Notes: a model not told the origin generated them from the sequence alone. A stretch of DNA of 64,000 nucleotides from Symbiodinium natans (GCA_905221605.1 CAJNDS010002433.1:292001-356000), one strand, 5' to 3'. Counted from the first letter of the stretch, positions 32,919 through 43,480 are shown. Made by a program: numbers and translations.

Positions 32919-33148
32919 GTCAGTCCCGGCGCAGATGATGCTCAAGCAACAGGGCGGCATAGGCCAGCGATGTTCACACCAGTCAGGCTGGAGGCCTGAA
33001 GGTCGGGTTTTACCCGGCCGTCAGTATAGTGTCGGTTGTGAGCAGAGCAGGGCCCTCATGCATTTTCCGTAGCGGCTGCGTGCTGCTGCTCGTCTGTCGA
33101 CTTCACAGGGAAGGCTGGATATTCTGCCGTGTTTCAGTCCCATGAGCC

Positions 33149-33403
33149 ATGAATATGTTGGTAGTTTTAAACCCCTCTCCACTGGAATCAACCTTCCCAC
33201 CCCTATGTCAGCCCTATGTACTGAAATTGCAATCTGTCCATCAGCAGTGGGACTATCTGGTCATAGAACGTCATAGATCAGTCGACCCTAGCCCTGTCAC
33301 ATTCCCAATCGTTTGTGCACCGACAGGTGTACTGATATTGTCGGAATCTTTGAAAACTTTTGGATGGCCATCAGGCACAGTTCATGCAAGTTGTGGGCTC
33401 TGA
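33149..33403 (+). CDS. Hypothetical ORF, 84 residues
   Basis: ATG 33149 to TGA 33403. The middle reads QQWDYLVIERHRSVDPSPVT then FPIVCAPTGVLILSESLKTF, which looks like folded protein. It might belong to the same gene as the exon at 32715-32918. Confidence 0.35.
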   Translation: MNMLVVLNPSPLESTFPPLCQPYVLKLQSVHQQWDYLVIERHRSVDPSPVTFPIVCAPTGVLILSESLKTFGWPSGTVHASCGL

Positions 33404-34087
33404 GCAAGCTAGAGAAACGCACGTAACTACATGCCACTGTCTGGCATCTTTCCCTACCAATATGCGGCCCTCATTCAACGCAAGGCTCAGAGCATTTAAA
33501 TCCCGTGCGCAAGAATGGTTCACTTCGCCAAGCCGAAATACCTGATGAGTGCACGTGGAAGGCACTTGATTCTGCGGCTATCGTCGGGTCGAGACTGGGG
33601 CCTTGTCAACATCTACTGCCCAGGATTTCTGCGCCAAAGATGCATGCAAGACTGCCTATCCTCGGTATTCGATAGCCGCAGGCAGACGTGCTCGTCGTTT
33701 TTCGCGATTGCCTTCTCCATTGTTCTAGCAGCAGGGCGTGTGTATGGCATGTGGTAGGATGGTGCAGATCTGATGCCAGTTTGGCAGCAGTCGCTTTGCA
33801 GCAGCATTTCGCGCAAGTACCAGTGCAACGATGGAGAAGGCTCTTGCCAGAGAATGAATCTCCACAGCAGGCATGTGTGTAACCTGCCCTCACTGATTGG
33901 AAATCGCGGGGATGGATGAACATCTTGTTTTTAAGTATGCGAAGTGCAGTGTTTCCACACGAGCTCTATATGGTCAATGCATTGCGAGAAAACAGCGTTG
34001 GTTCTTGTCATTGCGTCAGCCGTTCGTTTCAGCGCAAGGGGATGGAACCCACTTCGAGTCGGAGCACCCACGGTGCGCCAATGAGTC

Positions 34088-34444
34088 TTGTACAGCATCG
34101 GCCAAGTGGCCGTTCAATGCTCTAGAACGGGCCCCGAGCCGAGTGCAATAGTTTTGCCAGATGAATCCAGGGTGCAAAGCCCAGATGCGAAAGAAGCAGT
34201 CGGAGACAAAAAAAGCGCGTCGTCGTTTGCCGAGCGTGTCTGGCCTGTGCAAACTTGTGGCTTAGTTCTGCGTCAACGAGTTGGAAGGACGCACCATGAC
34301 GCACCCTGCTTCGCTGTCATGTCGTCTGCCACGCACATTCTGTGTGGTTTCGAGCACGAAAAGCATGACCGCAGCAAGGCGCTGCGCCACCTGTACATGG
34401 AGGAGCAGGCTATGTGGAGGCAGAATGCATTGAGTCTCGTTTGA
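34088..34444 (+). CDS. Hypothetical terminal exon
   Basis: Open frame with coding-like codons: VQSPDAKEAVGDKKSASSFA, RVGRTHHDAPCFAVMSSATH and a charged end GFEHEKHDRSKALRHLYMEE before QAMWRQNALSLV and TGA. No start Met in a good position, so probably the last exon of an unrecognised + strand gene. Confidence 0.45.
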   Translation: MYSIGQVAVQCSRTGPEPSAIVLPDESRVQSPDAKEAVGDKKSASSFAERVWPVQTCGLVLRQRVGRTHHDAPCFAVMSSATHILCGFEHEKHDRSKALRHLYMEEQAMWRQNALSLV

Positions 34445-35260
34445 CGTGCGCATTTTCACGGTTGACCTCACCAGCCTATGGCCAGTCGATCTGGTGTCCA
34501 GCAGATGCACTGGAGCAGCGTTGGTGCACGGAGCTTAGAGCTTCGAACCCTCGAACCTACAGCAGATGAAACACTGCTTTGCCTTGGTCGGATTGAGCCA
34601 ATGAATTCCCTTAGTTCTCAGATAGTTTTGCGGAAGCACTCAGCATTGCTTGCGCAGCCGTGAAGACATGTTTTGCAGCTTGGCCTAGTAAGGAAACGAT
34701 GCGGAGTCATTGTTCAGGGACCACGGAGTGGGATAGCGACGACTCCGACAGTGCTGGCAGCGAGGCAGGTCGCATTGCAGCTTCAGACTCAGCTGTATAG
34801 GCCTTGGTCCATCTTCCGGAAGCCTAAGTCCTTTTGTTCAACATGTTTTAGTGCAGCTGGAAGACCCGCCATCCGTCAGCTACTTGACGAATAATGCCAC
34901 ACGGATGATTTGAAAAGAGCGACAATGTGCGAATGGCGTGTTAAGCCACCACGGTGTGTGTGCATGATGCGGAGAGTGTGGAGAGGCGCATGGTCGGAAG
35001 CGTTGAAAGTTGGAAGTCGAATTCAACGAGCGAAGCTTCAAACCAAGCATGCTCCGACGCGTCAGGCGCGATGCGCAACTGGAGACTGGAGCCTCTTCCC
35101 CGAATCCCAAACCTGAAAGCCAGTGTGGGACCAAATCCCCCTGGCCCCATGGCGTGAAGGCCTTGCACCCATCACATGCCAGACACAGGCTTTGCGGAAC
35201 CTTGGAATGTTATTGAGGGCCTCGCGCTGGTGTTAAAGCCAGAATGACTGCACTGGAAGA

Positions 35261-35335
35261 CCCTATAACCCTACAACCCTATAACCATATAACCCTATAA
35301 CCCTATAACCCTATAACCCTAAACCCCAAACCCTG
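35261..35335. repeat. Variant telomere-like tract (CCCTATAA)n ending in CCCTAAA
   Basis: About eight CCCTATAA units (one CCCTACAA, one CCATATAA) followed by CCCTAAACCCCAAACCCTG. An 8-bp derivative of the 7-bp unit. Confidence 0.9.
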
Positions 35336-35502
35336 AAAGTGGATTTGCCTTCCTTGGCTGCAGGCCTGCCGGGGTCTGGTGGCCGAGGCCATGGCAATCT
35401 CTCGGTGACATGCGGTCCATGCCAGACCTATATGCAGGACACGAGGGACCAGCAAGGATGCACATGGGACGTACGTTGCCGAGATGTCCATATAGTCAGA
35501 AA

Positions 35503-35685
35503 GTCCGATCCATCTCGATGGATGCCTGGGTTGACCTGCTTCGATTGAAGCGTGAAGGCAGCATGCTTCGACACAGATTCCGTGAATGGCAGACTTTCCA
35601 CACACTGTCAAAGCGAAACTTTGCTGCTGTTGTGAAGGGGGAGATCACGCCCGGACCGAGACCGAAACAGGAGAGACTATCGTGA
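35503..35685 (+). CDS. Candidate terminal exon, basic
   Basis: The frame reads RSISMDAWVDLLRLKREGSM, LRHRFREWQTFHTLSKRNFA and KGEITPGPRPKQERLS and stops at TGA 35683-35685. Charged and helical, with a coding-like codon pattern. Gene unknown. Confidence 0.4.
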   Translation, partial: VRSISMDAWVDLLRLKREGSMLRHRFREWQTFHTLSKRNFAAVVKGEITPGPRPKQERLS

Positions 35686-35761
35686 CTGCAGTGCCTGGGA
35701 GGTCATCATCAGTTCTGTAAACTCCTGGAAGTTGTAAGCAATGACTGGTTAGTGATATGCT

Positions 35762-36082
35762 GTGCTCCTGCGTTGGCGCAGGATGGTGATCTTCCGAGGG
35801 GGCCAGGGCCCCAAAGTCGAGAAGCACATGCTCATGTACAGCCCAAAGCAGTGCTTTGGAGTTGAGGGCCGTGAGATCCTGGTGGTGCTATGGCTGGGGG
35901 GGGGTGCCGGAGAGAGTCCAAAAAAGTTCAACAGGGGCATGATGAAACCACTCCAGAGGGATTTGATCTTGAATTTTGGCTGCTACGACGGACCATCATT
36001 GATGTTTCATATGAGCACCCCCGACAAATTTGTTGATCTAAGCCAGCATTGTGGAGACACGGTCTGTCATGAATCTCAGTAA
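35762..36082 (+). CDS. Hypothetical ORF, about 105 residues
   Basis: Contains KVEKHMLMYSPKQCFGVEGR, EILVVLWLGGGAGESPKKFN and LILNFGCYDGPSLMFHMSTP before TAA. The hydrophobic/charged alternation resembles folded protein and first codon positions are purine-rich. No domain is recognised and no start Met is assured; could be an exon. Confidence 0.4.
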   Translation: MLLRWRRMVIFRGGQGPKVEKHMLMYSPKQCFGVEGREILVVLWLGGGAGESPKKFNRGMMKPLQRDLILNFGCYDGPSLMFHMSTPDKFVDLSQHCGDTVCHESQ

Positions 36083-36254
36083 ACCCCACCTAGAGCCATA
36101 GTATTGGTTTGTACATGTCAAACATCGATTCCAGTACTAAGCTTGTACTACAGACCAGTGAAAATCCAGCCGGCTTGTGGAAACATGGCTTCTGGTACTG
36201 GGTTTGTTACAAACAGTGAAAATATAGCCGGCTTACAGAGACGTCGCTTCCAGC

Positions 36255-36388
36255 ACTAAGCTTGTAGAACGAATCAGTGAAACCCTTTGAGGAGGCATGG
36301 TCCCACAGTACGAAAAGCGATACTAAGCTTGTAGAACGAATCAGTGAAACCCTTCGAGGAGGCATGGTCCCACAGTACGAAAAGCGAT
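36255..36388. repeat. Tandem duplication of a 67-bp unit
   Basis: Copies 36255-36321 and 36322-36388 start ACTAAGCTTGTAGAACG and differ at one base (TTTGAG/TTCGAG). Two more diverged half-copies (AGTACTAAGCTTGTAC..., GTGAAAATCCAGCCGGCTT) precede them at 36130-36240. Confidence 0.9.
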
Positions 36389-36838
36389 ATGGGCCCCGCT
36401 CTCCTGCCAAATTTTGTCCGTCACTGATATAGATCAGGTGCCGGTGTGGCATGACAGAGACATCAAATCTGGGAAGCGGATGAACCACGAATCCTGAAAC
36501 ACGCATAATTTTGTTTGTCGCCATGTCTCTCGCGCAGTCTTTTGAGTAAAGATGTCACAGCCGTTTGTGATCCTTTTATGGGGTGGCGAATCGTGGACGT
36601 GTGCCGCCCCCTGCTCAGAGTGGCCCGCCAGCAGCATAAGATCACCACCTCTGGGCCAGCGAGGAGGATCGGAGGAGCACTGCGCCTTCACATGGAGCTG
36701 CCGTGCATGCACCGATGCTGGGCAGGTTGCAGAAGTGACCAGACGCGCTCACGCACGACCCACCCTCCAGGATCTGTAGTGGCACTGCTGTGAACTTGCC
36801 CGCGTGTTCCAGGGCTGAAATTTTGAGTGGTGTCTCTT

Positions 36839-38494
36839 ATGGCAAGTGCAGCACGGGAATGGAACAAAGCTTTATCCGCCCTTCGTAGAAGCCACCAGTG
36901 GGAGTCGGTACTCGATCTGGTGGCAACCATGCGAAGGGTTTCAGTGTCACCAGATGCAGCTTCACTGAACATCGGCATCGCCGCCTATCAGCACACGTCT
37001 AGATGGAGGCCAGCTCTGCAGTTGCTGGCAGAGTTTGGCAAGGGAAGCTCTGGAATTGGCTCTGGTCTGCGGGCAGGGCTGATTTCGTTTAACACCTGCA
37101 TTTGCTTTGATGGCTGCCGTACTCCCTTTTGGCCTCAGGCTTTGTCACTGCTTGGTGAAGTCGTGCAGCAAGGTATGTGGCCCGACGCGTTCAGCTTCAC
37201 TGGCGTGATGCGGGCTCTCAGGAGTGCCTCAGGAAGCGGATGGCTGCGTTCCTGGCTGCTCCTGTCTCAGCGACATCGCACAAGCGTGGTGATGCATAAC
37301 TGTGCACTGTCTACATTGTCTGCCGGTGAGGGAGCAGGTTCATGGATTACGGCCTTATGCCTACTGGAAAGCATGGACACGTCTTCATGCCTTCCAGACG
37401 TGGTCAGCCTGACAAGCGCAATCAGCTCCTGTGAAGAGAAGTGGAGGTACTCACTATCACTCCAAAAGCGAAAGCTTGAGCAGATTCAACCGAATTTGCA
37501 CACTTGGAACGCGATGCTGGGCTCCTGTACCTCGGCGTCGGAATGGCAATTTGCACTGTGTCTCTTTGTTGGTTCACTTGGTTTAGGAGTCAAACCTGAC
37601 ACAATCTCGATGAACAGCCTTGCCATCACCTCGAGTGATTCCGATGAGACGTGCTTCTGGAAGTTTGCTACGCACTTACTTCAATCAATGCATGGTGCAT
37701 TTCTGTTTCCACGGTGGGCAGTACGGCCAGACGAGATTAGCTACAACAGCGCGATGACTTCCTTGGAAAAAGCAGGAAGTTGGATGCGGTCATTGGGGCT
37801 GTCAAGCCACATGTCCAAGATGCTGGTCCGGCGCACAGTTGTATCACTTGGAAGAACCATTTGTGCCTGGACCAGGGGCACGTGTTGGTCCCATGCACTG
37901 CAAGCCTTTACAGAAATGACTCGATCACGGATCCGTGCAAACCTGATCGCTTTCAACAACGCCTTGGACGCGTGCGAGAGTGAGTGGTGCTCAACGCTTG
38001 AGTTGCTAGAAGGGCTGCGATTAAGCGGGTTTGGCGGCAACGCAGTAAGCTACAGCTGTGCTGCCAACGCGCTGACAAGGTGTGCTGACTCGGCGCTGTG
38101 GCCTTTGTCCTTGAACTTGTGGCATCATATGTCGCGAGAGAGTGTTGACTCCAACGAAGTGGCGCATAACGGCTTCATAAATGCTTGTGGAGGGAGCAGC
38201 TGGAACATGGCGCTGGAGCACGTTTTTTGTATGGGATCCTCGCGCATAATCCCGAATCTCATCAGCATAAACTCTGCCCTGGCAGCTTGTCAGTCAATGT
38301 CTTGCTGGCTCTCTGTGCTGAGTTTATTGGACTACATGCCGCTGGCGAAGTTGATGCCGGACTTGATCAGCTTTGCGGATGCTGCCGAAGCATGTGCCCG
38401 GGCAGGCCAACTGCATCCTACCTTGAGGCTTCTCAACATCTGTGACATGAACAGCTTCAGCGTTGATGGGAGAAAAATGGCAGCAGCATCCTGA
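36839..38494 (+). CDS. Pentatricopeptide-repeat (PPR) protein 1
   Basis: One intronless frame from ATG 36839 to TGA 38494, 551 residues. It is built of degenerate 33-36-residue helical hairpins with the PPR signature, for example NKALSALRRSHQWESVLDLV, PDAASLNIGIAAYQHTSRWR, PNLHTWNAMLGSCTSASEWQ, ANLIAFNNALDACESEWCST, PNLISINSALAACQSMSCWL. PPR proteins bind single-stranded organelle RNA one base per repeat and guide processing, editing or stability; dinoflagellates have large families, consistent with heavy organelle RNA editing. No catalytic C-terminal domain (DYW, SMR) is visible and no clear targeting peptide. A TTCCAG 30 bases before the ATG could be a trans-splice acceptor. The neighbour at 39074 is a paralogue on the same strand. 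Confidence 0.9.
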   Translation: MASAAREWNKALSALRRSHQWESVLDLVATMRRVSVSPDAASLNIGIAAYQHTSRWRPALQLLAEFGKGSSGIGSGLRAGLISFNTCICFDGCRTPFWPQALSLLGEVVQQGMWPDAFSFTGVMRALRSASGSGWLRSWLLLSQRHRTSVVMHNCALSTLSAGEGAGSWITALCLLESMDTSSCLPDVVSLTSAISSCEEKWRYSLSLQKRKLEQIQPNLHTWNAMLGSCTSASEWQFALCLFVGSLGLGVKPDTISMNSLAITSSDSDETCFWKFATHLLQSMHGAFLFPRWAVRPDEISYNSAMTSLEKAGSWMRSLGLSSHMSKMLVRRTVVSLGRTICAWTRGTCWSHALQAFTEMTRSRIRANLIAFNNALDACESEWCSTLELLEGLRLSGFGGNAVSYSCAANALTRCADSALWPLSLNLWHHMSRESVDSNEVAHNGFINACGGSSWNMALEHVFCMGSSRIIPNLISINSALAACQSMSCWLSVLSLLDYMPLAKLMPDLISFADAAEACARAGQLHPTLRLLNICDMNSFSVDGRKMAAAS

Positions 38495-38804
38495 AAAGTA
38501 GTGCCCCAAGATCTTATGATGGCGCATTCAGCATCTTACAGTAGAGGAATGAGACTGAGCCTACCGATGCCTCCCAAGTATCAAGTCGGGAAGAAAGTGC
38601 AGCGGAGGCTCAACAGAGCTGGGCTTGTCATTTATACAGAGCCCTGAAGCTTCAGAGATTGGACATCATGAGGCTCGATCAGCCCTGTCTTGGTTTTCAT
38701 GGTTTAGTGTTTTTTCCCACCCTCGGTGTGGGGTTGTTAGATTTTAAACTCAACTCTCCTCCTCGCCCAGAACTCTTCTCCTCGCCCGGTCTACTCCTCG
38801 CTCC

Positions 38805-39025
38805 TCCCTAGGTGCCCAAGCCCAGAGTCTCCCACCCTCGAGTCCAGAGTCTCATTAGCCTAGAGTGCCCAACCCCAGAGTGTGCCCGGCGTGCCCAGCC
38901 CCAGAGTCTCCCTGGAGTGCCCAACCCCACAGTCTCCCTCGAGTGCCCAACCCCAGATTGTCCCCAGAGTGCCCGGCCCCAGAGTGTTGTTGGAGTGCCC
39001 AACCCCAGAGTATCTCTACCAAGAG
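38805..39025. repeat. Minisatellite, unit near GAGTGCCCAACCCCAGAGTCTCCCT
   Basis: Seven to eight units of 24-29 bp with the common core TGCCCAACCCCAGAGT, located in the 580-bp gap between the two PPR genes. All frames through it give proline/serine-rich repeats without meaning. Confidence 0.9.
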
Positions 39026-39073
39026 AGGGTGGGGATGTTCGAAGTAAAATAATTGAATGATTGAGGTTGCCAG

Positions 39074-41386
39074 ATGTTGCCAGGATTGCCAGGACTCATG
39101 GAAAATCCTGCAGCGTTTGGTCGCAGGAGCCGCGTCATGCAATGGAGTCACCGCATGCCTGGTGCTGGCAACTGTTCGCCCACGAAGGCGGGCGACTCGA
39201 ATCGACCCCCCAAAGTCGAGATGGAGCGCCGCAATGCGCAAAGTAGCCGCTGGAGCATGATGCAGGTCAGTCAAGTGAGTCAGGCGGACTTCACTCGGAT
39301 GTTGGCCGCGCTGCCTTCTGATCGTTGGCAGCGGGCTTTCCGGGCTCTTGCCGCCCGAAGAACATCTGGCTGGAAGGTCGACACCATCAATTTCAATGCG
39401 GCCATGAAGATCTCAGCTAGCTCTGGACCTTGGGCGGCACAGGTGGCCTTACTTGACATGCGCTCTCAACAGCTGCGACCTACAGCAGTGAGCTTTGTCC
39501 TGGGTATGGCTGCTCTAGGAGAGCTGGAGCCGCGGAGGTGGGAGCGTGGGCTTGGGTTCCTGCTGGTGATGAAGGAGGCCCAAATGCAAGTCAACGAAAG
39601 ATGTCTCAGTGCTTGCATTGGACTGTGCTCGAGGAGCAGAAAGTGGAACAGAGCCCTGAAGCTGCTGAATCCTTATGTCGATGAACCGTGCTTCAATGCC
39701 GCCTTGCTTGGCAGTGAATGGTACAGGTCTTTCGCCTTGCTCAGTGAGATGAACGTGTTGCGGTTGAAGCTCGAGGTCGTCACGCTTGACACAGTTCTCC
39801 GCGCCCACCAGGACGCGCACCCGCAATGGAGCCGGGCGCTGGAAGCAGTTTCGAGATGGGCAGGTTTTGAAGAGAAGATCCCCGCGGCAACCTATGGCGC
39901 CATGATAGGTGTCTGTAGCGACGCCAAGCAGCGCCAACTTGCCAGTCAGCTATTCTACGATATGTGCCGATCAAACGTGCAGTTCACTGGCTTCGCAGAG
40001 CCCATCCGTGCCTTGAGCAGATGTTCAGCCTGGGTCGATGCACTGCATGTTCTTGAGGTCCTGGGCACCCTATTCCTGCAAGCAGACAGCAAAAGCTACA
40101 ATGCGATTGCGAGCTCTTGCAGCAGCTGCTGGGGTGCTGCATTGGAAGTCCTCCGTCTTCTTGATACCGGCTTGAGGGTCGATGTTGTCAGTGCCGGTGC
40201 AGTTCTGGATGCCTGTAGCAAGACGAAGCCGGCGAAGGATTGGCAAGCTGCACTACTTTTCATGAATCACTGCATGGACTCCGGCATGGCAATTACGAGC
40301 GCGTGCCGCAACGCCGGCATTAGTACCTTTGCGCCCAGGCAATGGCCAAGAGCCCTGAGATTGGCATACGCAGACACAAGCAGCTTCAAGTTGGACGCAA
40401 GAAGTCCAGCGAGTAAGGTTGGGCCAACCGGACCGGGCGACTTCACGGTAGTTACGCTCGGCACGCTGCTCAGTGCCTGCATGGCAGCCCTTCAGTGGCA
40501 GCGAGCTCATAGCACCCTTGCCCATATAGCTCTGCTTCGAATTCAAGCCAACACTGTTGTTTGCAACAGTCTGCTGAGTGGGTGGGAGGATCGCCCCCTC
40601 TGGCGCAAAGGAGCCCAGCTCTTAAAGACTTTTTTGTCAGGTCATGGCCAAGCTGATCGGATCACGTACAACGCGCTAGTCAGTGCTTGTGAGAAGGGTG
40701 GAATGTGGGATTTGGCCATCGACCTTGTTGCAGAAATGGGGCTGCGTGGCATGCAGTGCAGCACAACCTCCATCAACTCAGCCATGAGCACCCCATGGGA
40801 GCAAGTGCTAGCTACGTCTTTGAACATGCGCAATGGGAGATTGCAAGCAGACTCATTCACGCTGACAGCCTTAATCAGCTCGCTTGAGGAGGAAGGGGCC
40901 TGGAAGCAATCCTTGCACATGTTGCAGCTATCCTCCAGCGGCCAGCTACAACCGCATTCGATCTGCATGAATGCAGCCATCAGCGCGTGCCAGAAGGGAG
41001 ATGACTGGACGTCAGCCATGCAGTTGCTCGGCTCGTTTCCCCGGCACCACGCTGGAAGCATTACCTTCAATGCGAGCATGAGCGCCTGCAGCAGGTGTGT
41101 CAAATGGCAGCTTGCTGTGGGCATGCTTTGCAGAATGGAAGACGACAGGCTCCTGCCAAGCCTGATTACGCACCAAACCGTCCTTGATGCTTGCTATGGT
41201 GCCGGGCATTGGCAGCGAACCCTCATGACATACAGTCGCAAGGCCATCCATGATGTGGCCAGCTGCAGTGTTGCCGTGCTTGCCAGCATTGGTGTCTCTC
41301 AGTTAAGTGTGGTCTTGCTTGGCCACCTCAGGACAAGCCTGGTGGAGCAGCTCCGTCCAAGCACACAAGGTGCTGGAGTTTCCTGA
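39074..41386 (+). CDS. Pentatricopeptide-repeat (PPR) protein 2
   Basis: Intronless frame from ATG 39074 to TGA 41386, 770 residues. Start uncertain: ATG 39101, 39134 or later may be used. At least 15 PPR-like hairpins are visible, such as VDTINFNAAMKISASSGPWA, ADRITYNALVSACEKGGMWD, ADSFTLTALISSLEEEGAWK, PHSICMNAAISACQKGDDWT and AGSITFNASMSACSRCVKWQ. The N-AA-x-SACxKGxxW pattern is typical of algal and dinoflagellate PPR proteins. Expected role: sequence-specific RNA binding in plastid or mitochondrion. The N-terminus (first 60 residues, Arg- and Pro-containing, few acids) could be an organelle presequence. It follows PPR protein 1 by 580 bp on the same strand, probably an old tandem duplicate that has diverged widely. 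Confidence 0.92.
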   Translation: MLPGLPGLMENPAAFGRRSRVMQWSHRMPGAGNCSPTKAGDSNRPPKVEMERRNAQSSRWSMMQVSQVSQADFTRMLAALPSDRWQRAFRALAARRTSGWKVDTINFNAAMKISASSGPWAAQVALLDMRSQQLRPTAVSFVLGMAALGELEPRRWERGLGFLLVMKEAQMQVNERCLSACIGLCSRSRKWNRALKLLNPYVDEPCFNAALLGSEWYRSFALLSEMNVLRLKLEVVTLDTVLRAHQDAHPQWSRALEAVSRWAGFEEKIPAATYGAMIGVCSDAKQRQLASQLFYDMCRSNVQFTGFAEPIRALSRCSAWVDALHVLEVLGTLFLQADSKSYNAIASSCSSCWGAALEVLRLLDTGLRVDVVSAGAVLDACSKTKPAKDWQAALLFMNHCMDSGMAITSACRNAGISTFAPRQWPRALRLAYADTSSFKLDARSPASKVGPTGPGDFTVVTLGTLLSACMAALQWQRAHSTLAHIALLRIQANTVVCNSLLSGWEDRPLWRKGAQLLKTFLSGHGQADRITYNALVSACEKGGMWDLAIDLVAEMGLRGMQCSTTSINSAMSTPWEQVLATSLNMRNGRLQADSFTLTALISSLEEEGAWKQSLHMLQLSSSGQLQPHSICMNAAISACQKGDDWTSAMQLLGSFPRHHAGSITFNASMSACSRCVKWQLAVGMLCRMEDDRLLPSLITHQTVLDACYGAGHWQRTLMTYSRKAIHDVASCSVAVLASIGVSQLSVVLLGHLRTSLVEQLRPSTQGAGVS

Positions 41387-42611
41387 AGTTTTTTGCTTTT
41401 TGGGCGCCAGCAGGCCCTCACGGAAGTTAGCATGTCGGCATGAGATGCCTTGAGTTTCACGTTTTGAGTTGGTCGCGACGGCCGGGCCGGTTTCGAATCA
41501 TGGGCTGCGGGCGCGAAAGAAGCGCTGAGAGACGTCCAGCTGCGACGCGCAGCTTGCCGAAGCGTGTGAGGGTTGGAGAGAGTATAATAGAGAACATCGA
41601 CATAGGCTACTTAAACCTCTCAGCTCGAAGTGGCGTCCCTGACCCTTCCCAATAGTTTGAACTGGCATCGAAGGAAATGGGAATTTCGCGAACAACGCGT
41701 CGTGTTTTGTTTGTCCAAGTTGTTCTGTGGCTGCCTCGATTCTAGGTGGGTCCCTAGAAAACCGTTGCCATGGATTCTTGTCTTCGACTTTCCCTAGGAA
41801 GCGGAACAGCCTAGCCACATGCTGCAGACACACATCTCCTGGCTTCCATGGAACCGACTGCCGAGGCCATCCAGGCCGAGGCTACCTTCTGAGGCCTAAG
41901 CTGGTGTATGTGGTTACAGTGGCTTGATGCATGCTCCGCCCCGTTTCCCACGACACTGCTACGAGGAGCCGCCTTCAGTCTGCAGCGATGAGGTGCTGCC
42001 CGGGCCTTTCACAGCAACGACGCCCATGAACCTGCAAAAAAAAACCCGGTCCAAGGTCGATCCGTGTTGCGATACCTTTGGCATCCCTGACCTGTCATGC
42101 AGAACGTGGGTTCAAGGGTGGCATGTAACCGAAAGTTCCCTAATACTCCCCGCTAAGGCTGCCTAAGCTTCCCTAAGGCTTGTGAGGTACCTACCCCCAT
42201 GAACGCCGAAAAGTGGTCCTGAGGTTGGAAGCTGGTCAACCTGTGATTCAGGCGAGATGGGAGCACGCTGCCATTCGCACCATGCAGTACAACATGTTGT
42301 GTTCGTTATCAGCGTGATGGTGAGCGGCAGTTGCAGCTAAGTGAAGCCAAAGCTGAACGTGCATTGGGGAAGACATGCTCATGTTTTGATAGGAAATGGT
42401 TCTCCACGGTCGCCTTGTTTCTACTTAAAGACAAGAGTCAGACTGTTGGCGTGACCCCCGCTGCTTGCTGGCACTGGCTGAAGCGAGACATAAGGGCATG
42501 TAGGTCGATGTTGGGCATGTGCATCTGTCAGGGACGGGTGACAGCAGGCTCCAGGATGCGGAACAGGATCTTCCAGTTCAATTCAAGAAGGCTGCGGATA
42601 AGTTTGGGTGA
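41387..42611. other. Stretch with weak coding fragments
   Basis: Fragments at 42205-42318 (VVLRLEAGQPVIQARWEHAA) and 42317-42370 (RDGERQLQLSEAKAERALGK) look coding on + and could be exons leading into the frame at 42612. Nothing is firmly recognised between 41387 and 42200. Confidence 0.35.
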
Positions 42612-43043
42612 TTAGGCCTATTAGGTCTCTCAGGCTTCGTCGAAACTTTAGGGCCCATCCACGAGGAAGGTTTCGTTCCTTGTGGCAATGGTGAGCTGCT
42701 GGCTCTCTACGCTTCTTGCGGAATGCCCAGCATCGTGGAGTCAAGAAGAATCTATTCCGACCCTCGGTTCCCAACACCAGTCGAGGTTTTGGCAGCGCAC
42801 GACTGTCTTGCAGGAAATTCGGAGCCGAGAGGAGACACATGGAGATGCATTCTCGACAAGTTGCCACGGGTTCTGTCTCGTCCGCGAGCTCAGGAGATCC
42901 GAAAGAAGCGGCTGCAGCTGGATGAGGCATACGAACTGGGCCGTGACGAGCCCTGGCACATGGAACTATCTGTACGTGAAGCAAGGATGCAGGTCGCAAC
43001 TCTCCTATCCAAGCTCCAGTCCCGAATCGTGCCAAAAAACTAG
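42612..43043 (+). CDS. Hypothetical protein, terminal exon
   Basis: A 143-residue frame open from 42612 to TAG 43041-43043. It reads GPIHEEGFVPCGNGELLALY, RIYSDPRFPTPVEVLAAHDC, RPRAQEIRKKRLQLDEAYEL and ELSVREARMQVATLLSKLQS. Codon pattern is strongly coding. An acceptor at CTCTCAG (42626-42632) may begin the exon; ATG 42723 is an alternative start. The helical, charged C-terminus suggests a protein-interaction role, but no family is recognised. Confidence 0.6.
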   Translation, partial: LGLLGLSGFVETLGPIHEEGFVPCGNGELLALYASCGMPSIVESRRIYSDPRFPTPVEVLAAHDCLAGNSEPRGDTWRCILDKLPRVLSRPRAQEIRKKRLQLDEAYELGRDEPWHMELSVREARMQVATLLSKLQSRIVPKN

Positions 43044-43165
43044 CAAAATCACGGCTGGGCATCTGCCACGATCAGCACACCCACCAGGTTGCCTTATCCT
43101 GGTGTCCCACAAGCCTCTTCACATTTGCGAGTTCCCAGGCGGCGCCCGTTCCGGATCCGATAAAC

Positions 43166-43480
43166 TTGAGCAGCTGGGCACTCAGGATGAGTTCCAGGGT
43201 ATGTGCATGTATGTGCTGGTGTCAGTCGCAGCTACCCCTGGGCCAAGGCCTGAGATGCATCGCCAGATTGGTCTTGGAAGCAACAAAGGCCAGCGACCGG
43301 CACCTCTGGCTGTGGAACTTTGCAGACTTTACGACGCGCCTGGCATGGCCAGGAGACGAAGCAGGTGAAACACTTCCTTCAGGTGATGGGCCGCTTGGAA
43401 TGGAAGTCAGGGCAGCGAGGCCATCTCTGGACATTGCGTCGCGAAGGGGGACTGCTTTCTTCATCTTTCTTCACAGCTGA
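43166..43480 (+). CDS. Candidate exon, unknown
   Basis: The second half of this frame (CIARLVLEATKASDRHLWLW, AWPGDEAGETLPSGDGPLGM, RAARPSLDIASRRGTAFFIF) has G-first codons and ends at TGA 43478-43480. It may continue the gene at 42612 or be separate. Another frame (43320-43535) overlaps it. Confidence 0.35.
   Translation: MSSWALRMSSRVCACMCWCQSQLPLGQGLRCIARLVLEATKASDRHLWLWNFADFTTRLAWPGDEAGETLPSGDGPLGMEVRAARPSLDIASRRGTAFFIFLHS

Noticed and set aside
32667-32960. 97-codon minus-strand frame with natural-looking composition
   Set aside because: The + frame has acceptor and donor signals and a stronger codon pattern, so the minus frame is taken as its shadow.
38808-39060. Overlapping 60-80-codon frames rich in GLGT or PNP
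   Set aside because: Generated by the 24-29-bp minisatellite between the PPR genes.
42682-43368. 228-codon + frame overlapping the hypothetical gene at 42612
   Set aside because: Frame-shifted shadow: the 42612-43043 frame has the charged helical sequence and G-first codons, this one does not.
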